Shown here: one piece after another, positions 23,650 through 36,236 of the stretch | How positions within the stretch are numbered: the first letter of the stretch is position 1 | Layout of the letters: each line of letters starts with the position of its first letter | NCBI GenBank assembly: GCA_029851415.1 | Contig: CM056743.1 | Coordinates: 122,418,305 to 122,482,304, forward strand | Direction of reading: 5' to 3' | DNA from: Eretmocerus hayati | Lineage: Eukaryota > Arthropoda > Insecta > Hymenoptera > Aphelinidae | Length of the DNA stretch: 64,000 nucleotides | Notes under the pieces: generated by a model | What the model was told of the DNA's origin: nothing | What the model saw: only the letters and a program-made list of their open reading frames with translations | The model's database searches: none | Made by a program: the position numbers and the translations under genes

Positions 23650-24264
23650 GGCGATGCGGTCACCGTGCAACCCAGAAATTATATTTCATTTAGATATGTA
23701 ACTCTAAAATTTGGTGATATGAAGTTTCAGACAAGTTGTCCATTACGTATTATCATCTGAATTGTGGTGGATAACTCGTCATTTTTCATTAATCCCAAGA
23801 CTTTCGGTGATGAACGAGAATAACTTGCCCGCGGGTACTTCCTAACCTACAAATTGGCACATTTTTGTTCACAGAAATCTCGAAATCTTTTCCAATTTGG
23901 GCTGAACGAAGAGTTATCCAGGCTAAGTTAGATGATTACAAAGCCTGGATAACTCGCCGTTTAGCCCGAATCGGAAAAGATTTTGAGATTTCTGTGAACA
24001 AAAATCAGCGTGCACGGTGACCGCATCGCCTTAAGGGTTGTCCACAAATGAGCGCAATGCCTTGTGTTCACGCACTGTACAAATTGGCATATTTTTGTTC
24101 ACAGAAATCTCGAAATCTTTTCCAATTTGGGCTGAACGAAGAGTTATCCAGGCTAAGTTAGATGATTACAAAGCCTGGATAACTCGCCGTTTAGCCCGAA
24201 TCGGAAAAGATTTTGAGACTTCTGTGAACAAAAATCAGCGTGCACGGTGACCGCATCGCCTTAA
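23650..24264. mobile_element. TTAA-flanked foldback element with tandemly duplicated right half
   Basis: TTAA (23646-23649) is followed by GGCGATGCGGTCACCGTGCA. The exact inverted form ends at 24030 and is followed by TTAA again (24031-24034), giving a 381-bp core. A 230-bp unit containing the internal hairpin and right end is repeated once more (copies from about 23849 and 24079), so a second right end closes at 24260 with TTAA at 24261-24264. Each copy carries a hairpin of about 140 bp: TTTTTGTTCACAGAAATCTC pairs with its inverse around a GTTATCCAGGC-type inner stem. TTAA duplication fits piggyBac or Kolobok-type elements; the end sequence does not decide between them. Confidence 0.75.
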
Positions 24265-27200
24265 GGGTTGTCCACAAATGAGCGCAATGCCTTGTGTTCA
24301 CGCACTGACATCTCGCACTCCCATGCTATCGCGCGATGCCTCTGCAAGGGTTCGATTTTTAATTTCGGTATAGACTAAATTGAGACATTTAACGACTTGA
24401 AATTTCCGCGATCCCGAGACCACCAGTTCCGCGGGTCAGATTTGTGGAATTATGAATGGATCAATATTGCAATCACGAAATCTCCTAGTCGCCAGAAGTT
24501 CTACCTAATTTAGACGACCAAAACTGAGAATCGACCCTCAGGCAACGACGTATAATAGTTCCTTAAGGAGGCTATTGGGTAACGTATATCACGAGCAGTT
24601 AGGGCCCCGCGCCTACCAACACAAGCGCCAGGCTACGAGACGCGCTCGCTCACCGACACACATACACAACCCGAGCTCGCGCTCGCGCAAGCGTGCCAGC
24701 AGTCGAGCAGCCGCTGCACCACTGTTTTTCGACAGATTTGATCCTTTCGAATGTTTTCCTGCCTTTTACACGTCGGCAACATGCATGTTTCTGAATGACA
24801 TTCCATTCGTCTATAAATGATGCATGCTGGGACAGTTGCTCGTTGCGGTAACACTGTTAAATTTTGAGATATGACTCATTCCGTGGTCATCACCCATAAG
24901 ACGCCGTGTTAAATTCCAATACTTTGAGAATTTTTTTCTCAAAAATAAGGTCGGCAACCCGCATATTTCGAAACTGCAATAGATTCTTTGCATCACGGAG
25001 TATGTGTCATAATTTTTCCAAATTGAAATGACTTAAAAAGTTTGGGCGCTGGTGCCTCCTTAATCTTGAAAAGTTCGGAATCTGGTTTCTATCGAAAATA
25101 TGGCACCGAGCTAGAATTCTACCTTCCGAACTAAAAACATGTAACTGCTGGACGAGGTTGGCATCTCTCGAATAGTGCAATCGCATGGTGTTGTCACCAC
25201 TGTAGATACGTTCTTATGGAGTTGTGGAAAATTAGGGAAAATGAAGTTTCAAGTATTCGAAACTCTCAGATTCCGCTGCTTCCATCGCTTCACAGACACT
25301 TTCATACAACTATCCGTCATTATGCAGCAATATTTCAGTTCTAGACGCAGACGAGATTCAGCATCGCAGGCAAATGCTGGTGGGTGGTCACAAGCCATGG
25401 CATTACGCTCTCAAGATGCATTGCCAAAAGGCTTGGTGAGTGGCACTCATTTGTGCATTTTGAGATCTTGGCATCGGAAGCGATATGGTCGTCCTATAGA
25501 TTGAAAGTCCTCCCGGTCCCCTTTCCGCTACTGCCTCACAATGTGATTGGACTTTCGAATGATTTCCGTTTTCCAACTGGGGCATAATGAAAAATATATT
25601 ACCAAGTTGGCATTCATTTCCTCACTGGATTCCACAAACAGTGTGCTCGTTCAATAATCACTGAATAAACTGTACCAGTCCTGACGTCAATGACGGAACC
25701 TTTCTTGTAAATGTTTCATTTTCACAGCATCCATGCGTCACATGATTAATCATTTTCCAAAGTCCCTTCCGGTGCTAGATCACTTCGAAGTGAAGATATC
25801 CTTATCTTTTACTCGTTCAGTTTCCTGTCGAAAGCTTGAGCCAATAAAGGCGGTGGTACATTTTTGGCTTCGTCTCCCACTCGAAGTTTCTTTGAAGTTT
25901 GAAGCTTCAGTCCATTTGTCATTGCTCCGTTTCAATACTCGCCCATACTAGCTATACAGGAATCGGGAGAGAAAGTATTGCACCTGTTTTCTATGTTTTG
26001 TCGAGTCAGACTCACTTCATTTATTTCAGGTGGTAGTTCCAAGATTGTATCGTCAATAATTTTCCTTTTGGTCACAATTTTCTTGACTCTCGTGAGTAGA
26101 GTAGAACCCTGAAGATTTACATCGCGTAGTGGCTAGTTGACATCTGCATGTACGTGTTATGAATGTTAGAGTTTGCCAGGCCCATTACCTGTACCGGTAT
26201 AGCAGTAGCAGTAACGTCAGCGCTATTTACTTCTCTGGAAAAGTGCAATTTTGATTGCAGCAGGGTGTCAGATTTAACGATCAACTCGGTGGCAATGAGC
26301 ACCAGCTTGATAACTGTGCAATAAAACAATTAACGAGCGCGGCACTTTAGATCAACTCATAAGCTATTTATATGGCAAGCGAGCAAGCAAGCAGCGCCAA
26401 GAAAGCAACGAGGGTCTGCTCAGACACAACTCAGGGCAGGATTGGCTGCGCGGTACGGCACACAAGCGGAACGGCGTGGTAATGAAAGGTCAGCCCGGCG
26501 CGGCGTAACGACATATTAATTCAGCATATCTTGATCTCGCGCCGCTACTGACCCATCGTCGTCGTCGTCGTCGTTGGCGTTGTTGTCGCGAGCGTTGCAC
26601 CTGCATGAGACGGTGCAAGTGAATGAAGTCAAGTGCCAGAGAACGTAAAGCGTTGCCTCAAAAGTGTGTGCGCGTCGCTCTCACCACCAGCCCGCCCCCC
26701 ACATGAATTTCACGGGCGCACAAAGCGGGTCTTATCACGAAGCTTACGCGATGCCATTTTTCCTTGCTCCCCTTGTATTTTCTACGCTATTCGTTTTACA
26801 CACCTAAAGAACGACGAGTTGCAAACATGCGACCCCCAATCGCCGTCGCGCCGCGTCACCCCGCTGTTCTATAATGCAACCAAGAAGTTTCTTATGTCAA
26901 ATATATCAATTTACGTAGCTCAACTGATATTTGGCTGATAACGCGACAGACAGTTCATCCCGCGGCAATTTCAACCATCTATGAACTTCTACTCATGACT
27001 GCTATTTTGTAAATTATACAAATCCATAAATAAACCGCTCGTCATGACTTGTCGTTGTGGAGTCGTGCGAACGGCGTCGTGCCGCGTTTTTTGTCACCAC
27101 CCTCAGCAAGGTATAGGGGCTCGTTATCGGGCCTCTAACCCCAGCGAGGCATACCATCAGAGCGCAACTTCGATTTTGTGAATTTTCCGAGATGCTGACA

Positions 27201-29776
27201 AGAAGTAGAGGAGCTGCTTCATTGTCGTGTGCCAACCGCCCCCGGCCTTCTTATCTTTCTGCATCACTCTCGCAGCGCTAATCCGATGACGCGTTATTTC
27301 CGACAGTTCACGAATTGAACGAGCCTCCTCGCTTTTCACCGTATTATTCGGGAGTCAATGGTTCGGAAGTAACGACGACAGGATAACGCGGGGCACGAGA
27401 ATTACTGGCGGTGAATATCTGGGCTACGCGAAAAATCCTTTCCAGTCTGCTACATTTTTCATGCTGGCGCTCCGTGTCACATCAGGAGATGTTCAGCTGT
27501 GACACTACGCAGGGGTGGGTGTATCAGGGATACTATGGGAGATCAGTACCGCCGAAATTATACTTGAATCAAATTTTATGCACATATTCAAACGCTGTTA
27601 AGCTTGATGTAGCGACGTTTCTCGCGAACGCACTTGCACCGAATGTATAGTTGTATAGCAAAATTCCAACCACCATAACCAGGAAAGTCATGTAGATGAA
27701 TCTAGAAAATTGGCTCATGAACAGATTTCCTGCTTCCTTTGGTCTTGGCCGTTTTAAAGGAGCATAGTTCAATTAGAGAACTGCTCTGCGGATGCATAAA
27801 AACAAATTGAACTAGCATCGGGGAGAGCGGAGCTGCAGTGTGAGTGGTTGCGAAAACCGTGCTTCCGATACGCGTAAAACAGGCCTTGCAGCCCTTCTCC
27901 TCGCCTATGGATGCACAAAACTAAACTTATACGCTTGTGGATACGGGAAATTCTAGCAACTTTCGTTGTCGCTGCCATGACTTTTTTATTTGCTCCATAA
28001 ATATTCATTTCGCAGTCACGTTTGCTCGCGGGCTCTCGAATTCCACCCTAACATTTTCTCTTGTGCGCAGCGCCCAGTGAAAAAACGAATTACCATTGAT
28101 TTTAGATGGATATTGGAATCATCTGAAAATATAACAAACTGCATGAATATAACAACTTTCAATGTTTGCCCTCAATGGACTTTCGGAGACCCATGCAATG
28201 TTACTCATCCGTTTATTGGATTAGAATTTGCGTGACCATGAAAATTCATAGGGATTTTGGTGTTCCCCTTTTCAATATTTTTGCGATCACCCAACTCGTG
28301 TATTGTTGCAACAATCTACTCGTTTTTAGTATATTCGTGATAACTGTAATTTAGAGTTTCGAAGCTGACCTTACAAATTCGGTTCATTGTTCAGGGTTCG
28401 AATTGACATCGCTACCACATGTCAGGATGTTCGAACCCGAACATTTTGAAGGAATTGACTTCGCCAAGCGGTCATTTTACTGCAGGAAATTTCCTTGACT
28501 TTTTAATGGAATTGGTTTCCAGAATCCAAATTCAAACAGACGATTTTTAATCACCAAGAAAATAGATTTGCAGAAAATATCAGAAACAGGCCTTAGAACG
28601 CCAAAAAAATGTTCGGGATTACTTTCTTCTGGAAGAACACATCATTTCACATCAAATATCAAATTTTCAAGGAATAGAAAAATGGCTTTTTGAGGTATTA
28701 ATGTTTTCGTATTTTTTCGTTCTCTTGCCCACTGAAGCCGCCCATAACCTCAAAACAAGCGAGGACGAGTCGAAAATCGCGCTTCCGACGTAGCTCAGCT
28801 AGAAAATGTCGTTTGCGACTCGTGCTGCGCACTCGTCACATAATATACTATTACAAGATTGATTTCGATAGGTCTTTTCGAGACCTTTCGGATGCCGCAA
28901 ACCGCATCTGTAAACGGATTCGAGAAATATGAGTCTTATTGAAAAAAGACCCAAATTTTGTTGTTGGAGATGATTAAAAAGGATAAATTAATATAAAATT
29001 TTTATGGGGTTCTATGGGTGGTGAAAAATTCATATTTTGTACCATACAATCGAATGGAAAAGCCAAGAAAATAATTTGAGACATAACCCTTTTTCGTAGG
29101 TCTGTTTTACGTGGGATTACTCGTACTTTTTCATTTTCCTATCTCCACCGACTTCACATTAAAATCAAAAGAATCCTTCCAGACCGCTTTTCCCTCCGTT
29201 TCGACGAGATGCGCTTGTTCATTCATTATGATCATTGCTTTTCCTTGGCAACATTTTTATCTGGAGTGTACCGGATAATTTCGATGATTCGTGCTCTTTT
29301 GAAACGTTCTGTCGAGCATTCTGTTGAAATAGTGAATAATGCAAGACCAATATCTGTGGTTGGATTATCGATCACCCATCATCTTCTATCGTTTGTGGTT
29401 CTCTTTCCTTCCACATTATTTTCACTAAAAGTACCTTCATAGAAGAACGAAATAAAAATTTCGTTCGATGCCTGGTTTTACGGAAATTCATTATTCACAT
29501 GCATTTTCTAGGTTTCCATTACATCGATGGATATCATTAATCATTCGGTTGATGTACTGCGGTTGGAAACTTTCTTTGTGCATGGTTATGGTTATTCATC
29601 TGTATTGCGTCAGTGTAAGCTGTTCGTACTTGACCATAATACAGCCTCGTGTACCTTACACTGAGAGTTTACTAATAGTTTTCGTTAACTGAGAAGTAAT
29701 TTTTATAAACACGTCAATACCGAGGCACCAGCAGGATCCTCAATAGTTTTGTTGAAACGGAGATGAGTCTGAAGTT
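24265..29776. other. Gene-free stretch
   Basis: No supportable gene; open frames are short and overlapping. GC-richer islands lie at about 24560-24740 and 26340-26900, the second with a (CGT)n microsatellite at 26556-26574. A small inverted repeat built on GGGTTCGAA / TTCGAACCC occurs near 28394-28440. Confidence 0.45.
26556..26574. repeat. (CGT)n microsatellite
   Basis: About six CGT units in a GC-rich island. Confidence 0.85.
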
Positions 29777-30142
29777 AGCAGGGAGGTGAGCTTGACCGAA
29801 ATTGGGCGGTCTTATCGAAAAACGGAAAGATGTTCATTCTTGGAAAAACAAAAACGAATCTTGAACATTTGTTAGAATTTTGAGGTTACTTCACTGCTAG
29901 CAGGCAGGTGAGATAGAACGAGACTCAGACATCGCATCAAAAAAGTGAAAAATGTCTACTTTCGGGAATGTCGAAAGGAATCTTGAACATTTATCAGATT
30001 TTTTAGGTTATGTCCCTGGTAGCGAGGAGGTGCAAATTTATGGGAAGTCTTAGTTCAAATTGAAGATTGTGACTATGTTCACTCTAGCAAATGTTGAGAA
30101 GAATCATGAACACGATTCAGAATTTTCAGGTTACCTGCCTGG
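29777..30142. repeat. 122-bp tandem repeat, three diverged copies
   Basis: Copies start at 29777, 29899 and 30021, exactly 122 bp apart, each beginning AGCRRGNAGGTG and ending with a GAATCWTGAACA...GGTTAC block. They are clearly diverged from one another, so the array is old. A partial fourth start may follow at about 30143. Confidence 0.7.
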
Positions 30143-30779
30143 AACCAAAAAATAACGATTTATGTAGAATTGTCCCGGCGATTGGTAAGTTCCCATAGGC
30201 ACTATAGGGTGAATGCAAAAAATAAACGTATTTCGGCAAATCCTATCGCGTGGAATCTGAAACCGTCGGTATTCCACCAGAACGAGATTAAGGTTACCTC
30301 TAAAAATTGAATTTTAACCTCCAAAACTACGTGTCTCGTGCGTTGAGTGGGTACAATGATATTTCGGGGATCAAAACTTGAGTGCTTGAGTGGGGATATA
30401 CTCAGCGGAATACTTCGTCAATACTTTTGGGCCCCATAGACCCGATATGTACGGGAACTGGATGCACTTAGACGCCTGTACTTAATCGCCAAACCACGTA
30501 TTCAATGCGCTGAGTGGGCTCAATTTCAACTCCATATCGAAATTTCAGCTTGAATAGATTCATACTTCGAGAAGGACCTCTTCGGATTTTTTTGGCACAA
30601 CGGGACCACTATACTACGGTCATTGCAGCTCTGTGATCCCTGTTTGTTCCGCAAGATACGTGTTTTATGCTCTCTGTAGGCTCAACGAAATGTAAGCGTC
30701 GAAATTTCTAACGGAGAGAGGCAATGCTAGGAGGAGTTTGATAGTCTTGAGGCTGAATTTAGTAAATATGCCTAATCAG

Positions 30780-33700
30780 TGGTTCTGCGCATAATCGTAT
30801 GATTCATATTCATAATCGAGGTCGTATCGTCCTGCTCTGGATTGTCAGCTCTCAGCTGTCTCTCGAGGCCCTCGCGTACATGTTGATCGGTTAGGAATGA
30901 CAATCATTCTGCACCCTCCAGGGCACATATCCCGGGAGTCCTGAACAACCGAGATCTGCCTGAGCAGGCGAGGGTGCCTAGCAGTGTCGTGATAGAACGA
31001 GCCTGCTCGGTATGATGAGCTTTGAGCTGCCTCTAGAGTGACTTGGGGACATGTTCATTGTACGATATTGACTTATATGATTCGGCATGATCCGAGACAC
31101 ACACGAGAGATGTTTTGAAGGTTACTCCGAATGCTTTGAGCGTGCCCAATTGACTAGCAGCGTGATAGACGTACGAGTCTGCTCTGTATTGTCAGCCTCG
31201 AGCTGTCTCTAGGGGCGTTCAGCGACATGTTCATTCTCCAGGAATGACATAAAATATTTAGAACAATCCGAAATACGTATTTAGAGTGTTTTGAGAAACC
31301 TAGAGTAACCTCAGCGGGTGAGGTAGCCTAGCAACGTCGTGCTCGAACAATCCTGCTCGTCATTATCAGCGTTGAGCTGTCTCTAGAGTGACTAGGGGAC
31401 ATGTTCATCTTCCGGAATCCAGATATACGATTCGGCACGATCCGAAACTTGTCCGAAACACACACTAGATATGTTCTGAGGAACCCCAATTGCTTCGAGC
31501 GTGCTCAATTGACTAGCAGCGTGATAGACGTCCGAGTCTGCTCTGTATTGTCAACCACGAGCTGTCTCTGGAGTCGTACAGCGACATGTTCATTCTTTAG
31601 GAATGACATATATTAATCGGAACGATCCGAAATACGTATTCAGAGTGTTTTGAGCAACCCCGAATGCCCTCAGCGGTCGAGACAGCCTAGCAGCGTCGTC
31701 ATAGAACAAGCCTACTCGATATCATCAGCTTTGAGCTGCCTCTAGAGTGACTAGGGGACATGTTCATCTTCCGGAATCCAGATATACGATTCGGCACGAT
31801 CCGAAACTTGTCCGAAACCCACACTAGCGATGTTTTGGGGTTACCCGGATTGCTTTGAGCATGCCTAATTGACTAGCAGCGTGATAGACGTACGAGTCCG
31901 CTGTGTATTGTCAGCCTCGAGCTGTCTCTGGAGTCGTACAGCGACATGTTCATTCTTTAGGAATGACATATATTAATCGGAACGATCCGAAATACGTATT
32001 CACAGTGTTTTGAGCAACCCCGAATGCCCTCAGCGGTCGAGACAGCCTAGCAGCGTCGTCATAGAACAAGCCTACTCGGTATCATCAGCTTTGAGCTGCC
32101 TCTAGAGTGACTAGGGGACATGTTCATCTTCCGGAATCCAGATATACGATTCGGCACGATCCGAAACTTGTCCGAAACACACACTAGATATGTTCTGAGG
32201 AACCCCAATTGCTTCGAGCGTGCTCAATTGACTAGCAGCGTGATAGACGTCCGAGTTTGCTCTGTATTGTCAACCACGAGCTGTCTCTGGAGCCGTACAG
32301 CGACATGTTCATTCTTTAGGAATGACATATATTAATCGGAACGATCCGAAATACGTATTCAGAGTGTTTTGAGCAACCCCGAATGCCCTCAGCGGTCGAG
32401 ACAGCCTAGCAGCGTCGTCATAGAACAAGCCTACTCGATATCATCAGCTTTGAGCTGCCTCTAGAGTGACTTGGGGACATGTTCATTGTCCGAAATTGAC
32501 TTATATGATTCGGGACGATCCGAGACACACACTAGATCTGTTCTGAGGGACCCCAATTGCTTCGAGCGTGCTCAATTGACTAGCAGCGTGATAGACGTCC
32601 GAGTCTGCTCTGTACTGTCAACCACGAGCTGTCTCTGGAATCGTTCAGCGACGTGTTCATTCTCCAGGAATGACATATATTATTTGGAACGATCCGGAAT
32701 ACATATTTAGAGTGTTTCGAGAAACTAGAGTGCCTTCAGCGGGCGAGCCGGCCTAGCAGCGTCGTGATCGAACAAGCCTGCTCGGTATCACCAGCTTTGA
32801 GCTGCCTCTAGATTGACTTGGGGACATGTTCATTGTCCGAAATTAACTTATATGATTCGGCATGATCCGAAACCCACACTAGCGATGTTTTGGGGTTACC
32901 CGGATTGCTTTGAGCATGCCTAATTGACTAGCAGCGTGATAGAAGTCCGAGTCTGCTTTGTATTGTCAGCCTCGAGCTGTCTCTGGATTCGTTCAGCGAT
33001 ATGTTCATTCTCCAGGAATGACATATATTATTTGGAACAATCCAAAATACGTATTCAGAGTGTTCTGAGCAACCCCGAATGCCCCCAGCGGTCGAGGTGG
33101 ACTAGCAGCGTCGTGATCGAACAAGCCTGCTCGTCATTATTAGCGTTGAGCTGTCTCTAGAGTGCCTAGGGGACATGTTCATCTTCCAGAATTCCGATAT
33201 AGGATTCGGCATGATCCGAAACACACACTAGATATGTTCTGAGGGACCCTGATTGCTTCGAGCGTGCCCAATTGACTAGCAGCGTGATCGAAGTCCGAGT
33301 CTGCTTTGTATTGTCAGCTTCGAGGGGTCTCTAGGGGCGTTCAGCGATATGTTCATTCACCAGGAATCACATATATTATTCGGAACGATCCGAAATACGT
33401 ACTCAGAGTGTTTTGAGCAACCCCGAATGCCCTCAGCGGTCGAAGAGGACTAGCAGCGTCGTGATAAAACAAGCCTGCTCGGTATTCACAGCCTTGAGCT
33501 GCCTCTAGAATGACTTGGGCACATGTTCATTGTCCGAAATTGACTCATATGATTCGGCATGATCCAAAACCCACACTAGCGATGTTTTGGGGTTACCCGG
33601 ATTGCTTTGAGCATGCCTAATTGACTAGCAGCGTGATAGACGTACGAGTCCGCTGTGTATTGTCAGCCTCGAGCTGTCTCTGGAGTCGTTCAGCGACATG

Positions 33701-34297
33701 TTCATTCACCAGGAATGACATCTATTATTTGGAACAATCTGAAATACGTATTCAGAGTGTTTTGAGCAACCCCGAATGCCCTCAGCGGTCGAAGTGGACT
33801 AGCAGCGTCGTGATAAAACAAGCCTGCTCGGTATTCACAGCCTTGAGCTGCCTCTGGAGTGACTAGGGGACATGTTCATCGTCCGAAATTGACTTATATG
33901 ATCCGGCACGATCCGAGACACACACTAGATCTGTTCTGAGGGACACTGATTGCTTCGAGCGAGCCCAATTGACGAGCAGCGTGATGGACGTCCGAGTCTG
34001 CTCTGTATTATCATCCTCGAGCTGTCTCTGGAATCGTTCAGCGACGTGTTCATTCTCCAGGAATGACATATATTATTTGGAACGATCCGGAATACATATT
34101 TAGAGTGTTTCGAGAAACTAGAGTGCCTTCAGCGGGCGAAACGGCCTAGCAGTGTCGTGATCGAATAAGCCTGCTCAGTATCACCAGCTTTGAGCTGCTT
34201 CTAGAATGACTTGGGGACATGTTCATTGTCCGAAATTGACTTATATGATTCGGCATGATCCGAGACACACACTAGCGATGTTCTGAGGTTACCCCCG
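30780..34297. repeat. Complex satellite: 174-bp monomers in A/B dimers
   Basis: The anchor ACATGTTCAT, allowing one mismatch, recurs at 30878, 31049, 31225, 31399, 31584, 31758, 31944, 32118, 32303, 32477, 32651, 32824, 32999, 33173, 33347, 33521, 33696, 33870, 34044 and 34218. Two monomer types alternate. A continues towards GATTCGGCAYGATCCGA and B towards GGAATGACATATATTA. The usual spacing is 174 bp. In 31399-32303 the A type is 185-186 bp because of an insertion around CTTGTCCGAAAC, making the dimer 359-360 bp there and 348 bp elsewhere. Neighbouring dimers in that middle block are nearly identical, including a 719-bp double-dimer repeat of the same open frame. No coding role. Confidence 0.92.
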
Positions 34298-34304
34298 CTT
34301 CAAC

Positions 34305-34358
34305 ACCCTGTATATTGGGTCCACCTTGTATATTAGGTCCACCCTGTATATTGGGTCC
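34305..34358. repeat. 18-bp minisatellite, three copies
   Basis: Three tandem units of ACCYTGTATATTRGGTCC at 34305, 34323 and 34341, directly after the satellite. Confidence 0.85.
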
Positions 34359-34855
34359 GTAGGGCCCAGAACTTTTGGTGAGAGACTTCCTCAAATATCA
34401 TCCCACTCAAGTAGGAGTTCTGATCCTTCAAATATCATTAAGCCTACCCGGCACATGAAACACGTGGTCTTTGGGGTTAACAATCAAATTTTGAAGGCGA
34501 TCTCAACCATGTACCCAAAAAATATCGACGGATTCGCATTCTACGCAAGAAAATACATTGAAAGAGGTTTGTTTCATGCATGCAGCCTCTAGCGCTTACG
34601 GGAGCCTACTCCAGCACCTGGACTAGTTCCACCACCGGAGGGTAGATGAGGGGGGGAGGCGGGGTGGGGGCTTTCATATCTCATCCAATCGATTCCTCAG
34701 ATCATGAGGAAGAATGAACATTCTTTGTTTTTCAGTTTGAGGCTTTGAAACACGTGCTACGAACCTCCCTGCTACCTCCCTGCCACCTCCCTGCTAACTT
34801 CAAACTCATGAAACGGAGAATTTTTTAATGTGGGAGGAAATTTTATTAACCAGTT

Positions 34856-34905
34856 TAATCCGGATATCCGGATAATTATCCGGATATCCGGATCCACGGA
34901 TATTC
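34856..34905. repeat. ATCCGGAT palindromic repeat cluster
   Basis: ATCCGGAT and ATATCCGGAT units repeat in both orientations around an ATAATTAT centre, forming a self-complementary stretch. It may be a transposon end or simple palindromic repeat; no partner end was identified. Confidence 0.6.
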
Positions 34906-35277
34906 CCAGCCCTACAATTGACACATCCCCTTTCCTTGCACATCGTCAAAAATGAGAAATTCGTGTCAAACCGCTTCCGAATCTGACCCGGGCGATTTCT
35001 CATCAAAGATTGCAGCCTTCTGTCATCAACTCATTATTACTTTGATCACCGTTGTTCATAAAGAAAGCAAAATATAATAAACACGGATTGACACTCCATT
35101 GTTCCTTCCAGTAGTTACATAAACATATATGTTGCTCACCACCACCACATCGATTGTATCCTTTTTGCCACGCAAGGATTTTCATTTAAAGCAATAGGCC
35201 TCTTTGCCAGAATTCAAGCTCTCTCACTCCTGAATCTCGGCGCGCGCTACCTGTCAACTGCCTAATACTCCTTGCTC

Positions 35278-35300
35278 TCGTCGTCGTCGTCGTCGTCGTC
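35278..35300. repeat. (CGT)n microsatellite
   Basis: About seven CGT units inside a GC-rich island. Confidence 0.85.
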
Positions 35301-36196
35301 CGCTCAAATTACGCATGCATGAGATATGCAAACGTACTCGTCGTCTCTCCCACGATGTGGCACTCCAATAGTCGTCGTCGTTGTCGACTCCGTCAGTCGA
35401 CCTGAACGCTGCATGGCCATGTTCCTCGGGCCACCGGAATTTCATCTCTGGCAAAGCAACTGATGGGTCTCCCACGAGATCACTGAATTTTCCTCCTTAT
35501 AGTGCAGTTAGTAGTATAGAACTGTCTGTGCTCATATACAGACTTTACTTTGACTCGACTCTCTCGTCGTATTGCTCTGTAAGGTAACTAATACTGCTTT
35601 GGGGAGGAATGATTTTGCTAACACTCTTTGTAGGCTATCCGAAATAAAAAATTGATGTGAAGTTGAGTGCTACAATCAATTTTTGACCGACGAACTTATC
35701 TGGCACATCTTAGTCAATATCCTTAATAAAGAAGTATGATTTTGGAGAGGTATGAATCTCACCTCGTACACATATCTTATCTGTACGAAATTCTCGAAGC
35801 TAATTTGTTTGCTAAATCAGCGGACAAATCACCGCGTTAAAATGAGATTTCACGACGTGATCAAGGCCTGCTAGCAGTCTCATGTGTACAGGGTAATCGA
35901 GAACTGACCAGTTGCTCGCTTTACATCGATCGAGATTCCGCCAATAAAATACTGCATCAAATACAAGAATCTCAAACTAATCGGCGAATGTGGTTGTGCA
36001 AGCCTCTAACGACTTTCGTGTTTACTGCTACACAGCCACTCCATCAGAGAGTTGGAATAATTTAGCGCTTCGCGATGTGACAGTTCGGCAGATATTGAGA
36101 ATTCGAACCATCAAAACGATCCTCTTTGCATTCCATGAATTGTACATTTCCTAATGTTATAAAAAATTCTACGAGCAAAATGAATTGAGAGGAAAG

Positions 36197-36236
36197 TTCT
36201 GATACAAGATACGACCGGTCGTATCTTGTATCAGAA
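36197..36236. repeat. 40-bp perfect palindrome
   Basis: TTCTGATACAAGATACGACC is followed immediately by its exact reverse complement, with no spacer. The palindrome is followed by GAATTCGGCGGCCGCC. A spacerless palindrome of this size is uncommon; it could be a genuine cruciform-prone site or an inversion artefact. Confidence 0.9.

Noticed and set aside
23849..24307. Direct repeats as a CRISPR-like array
   Set aside because: Only two 230-bp copies in a eukaryotic foldback, with no short repeats or spacers.
31401..34069. Repeated 70-80-codon frames in the satellite
   Set aside because: The same frame recurs because the satellite unit recurs. The frames break between monomers and have no recognisable motif.
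34390..34592. Protein-like frame after the satellite
   Set aside because: The stretch MKHVVFGVNNQILKAISTMY looks coding-like, but it is short, isolated and without a recognised family; could be a degraded retroelement piece.
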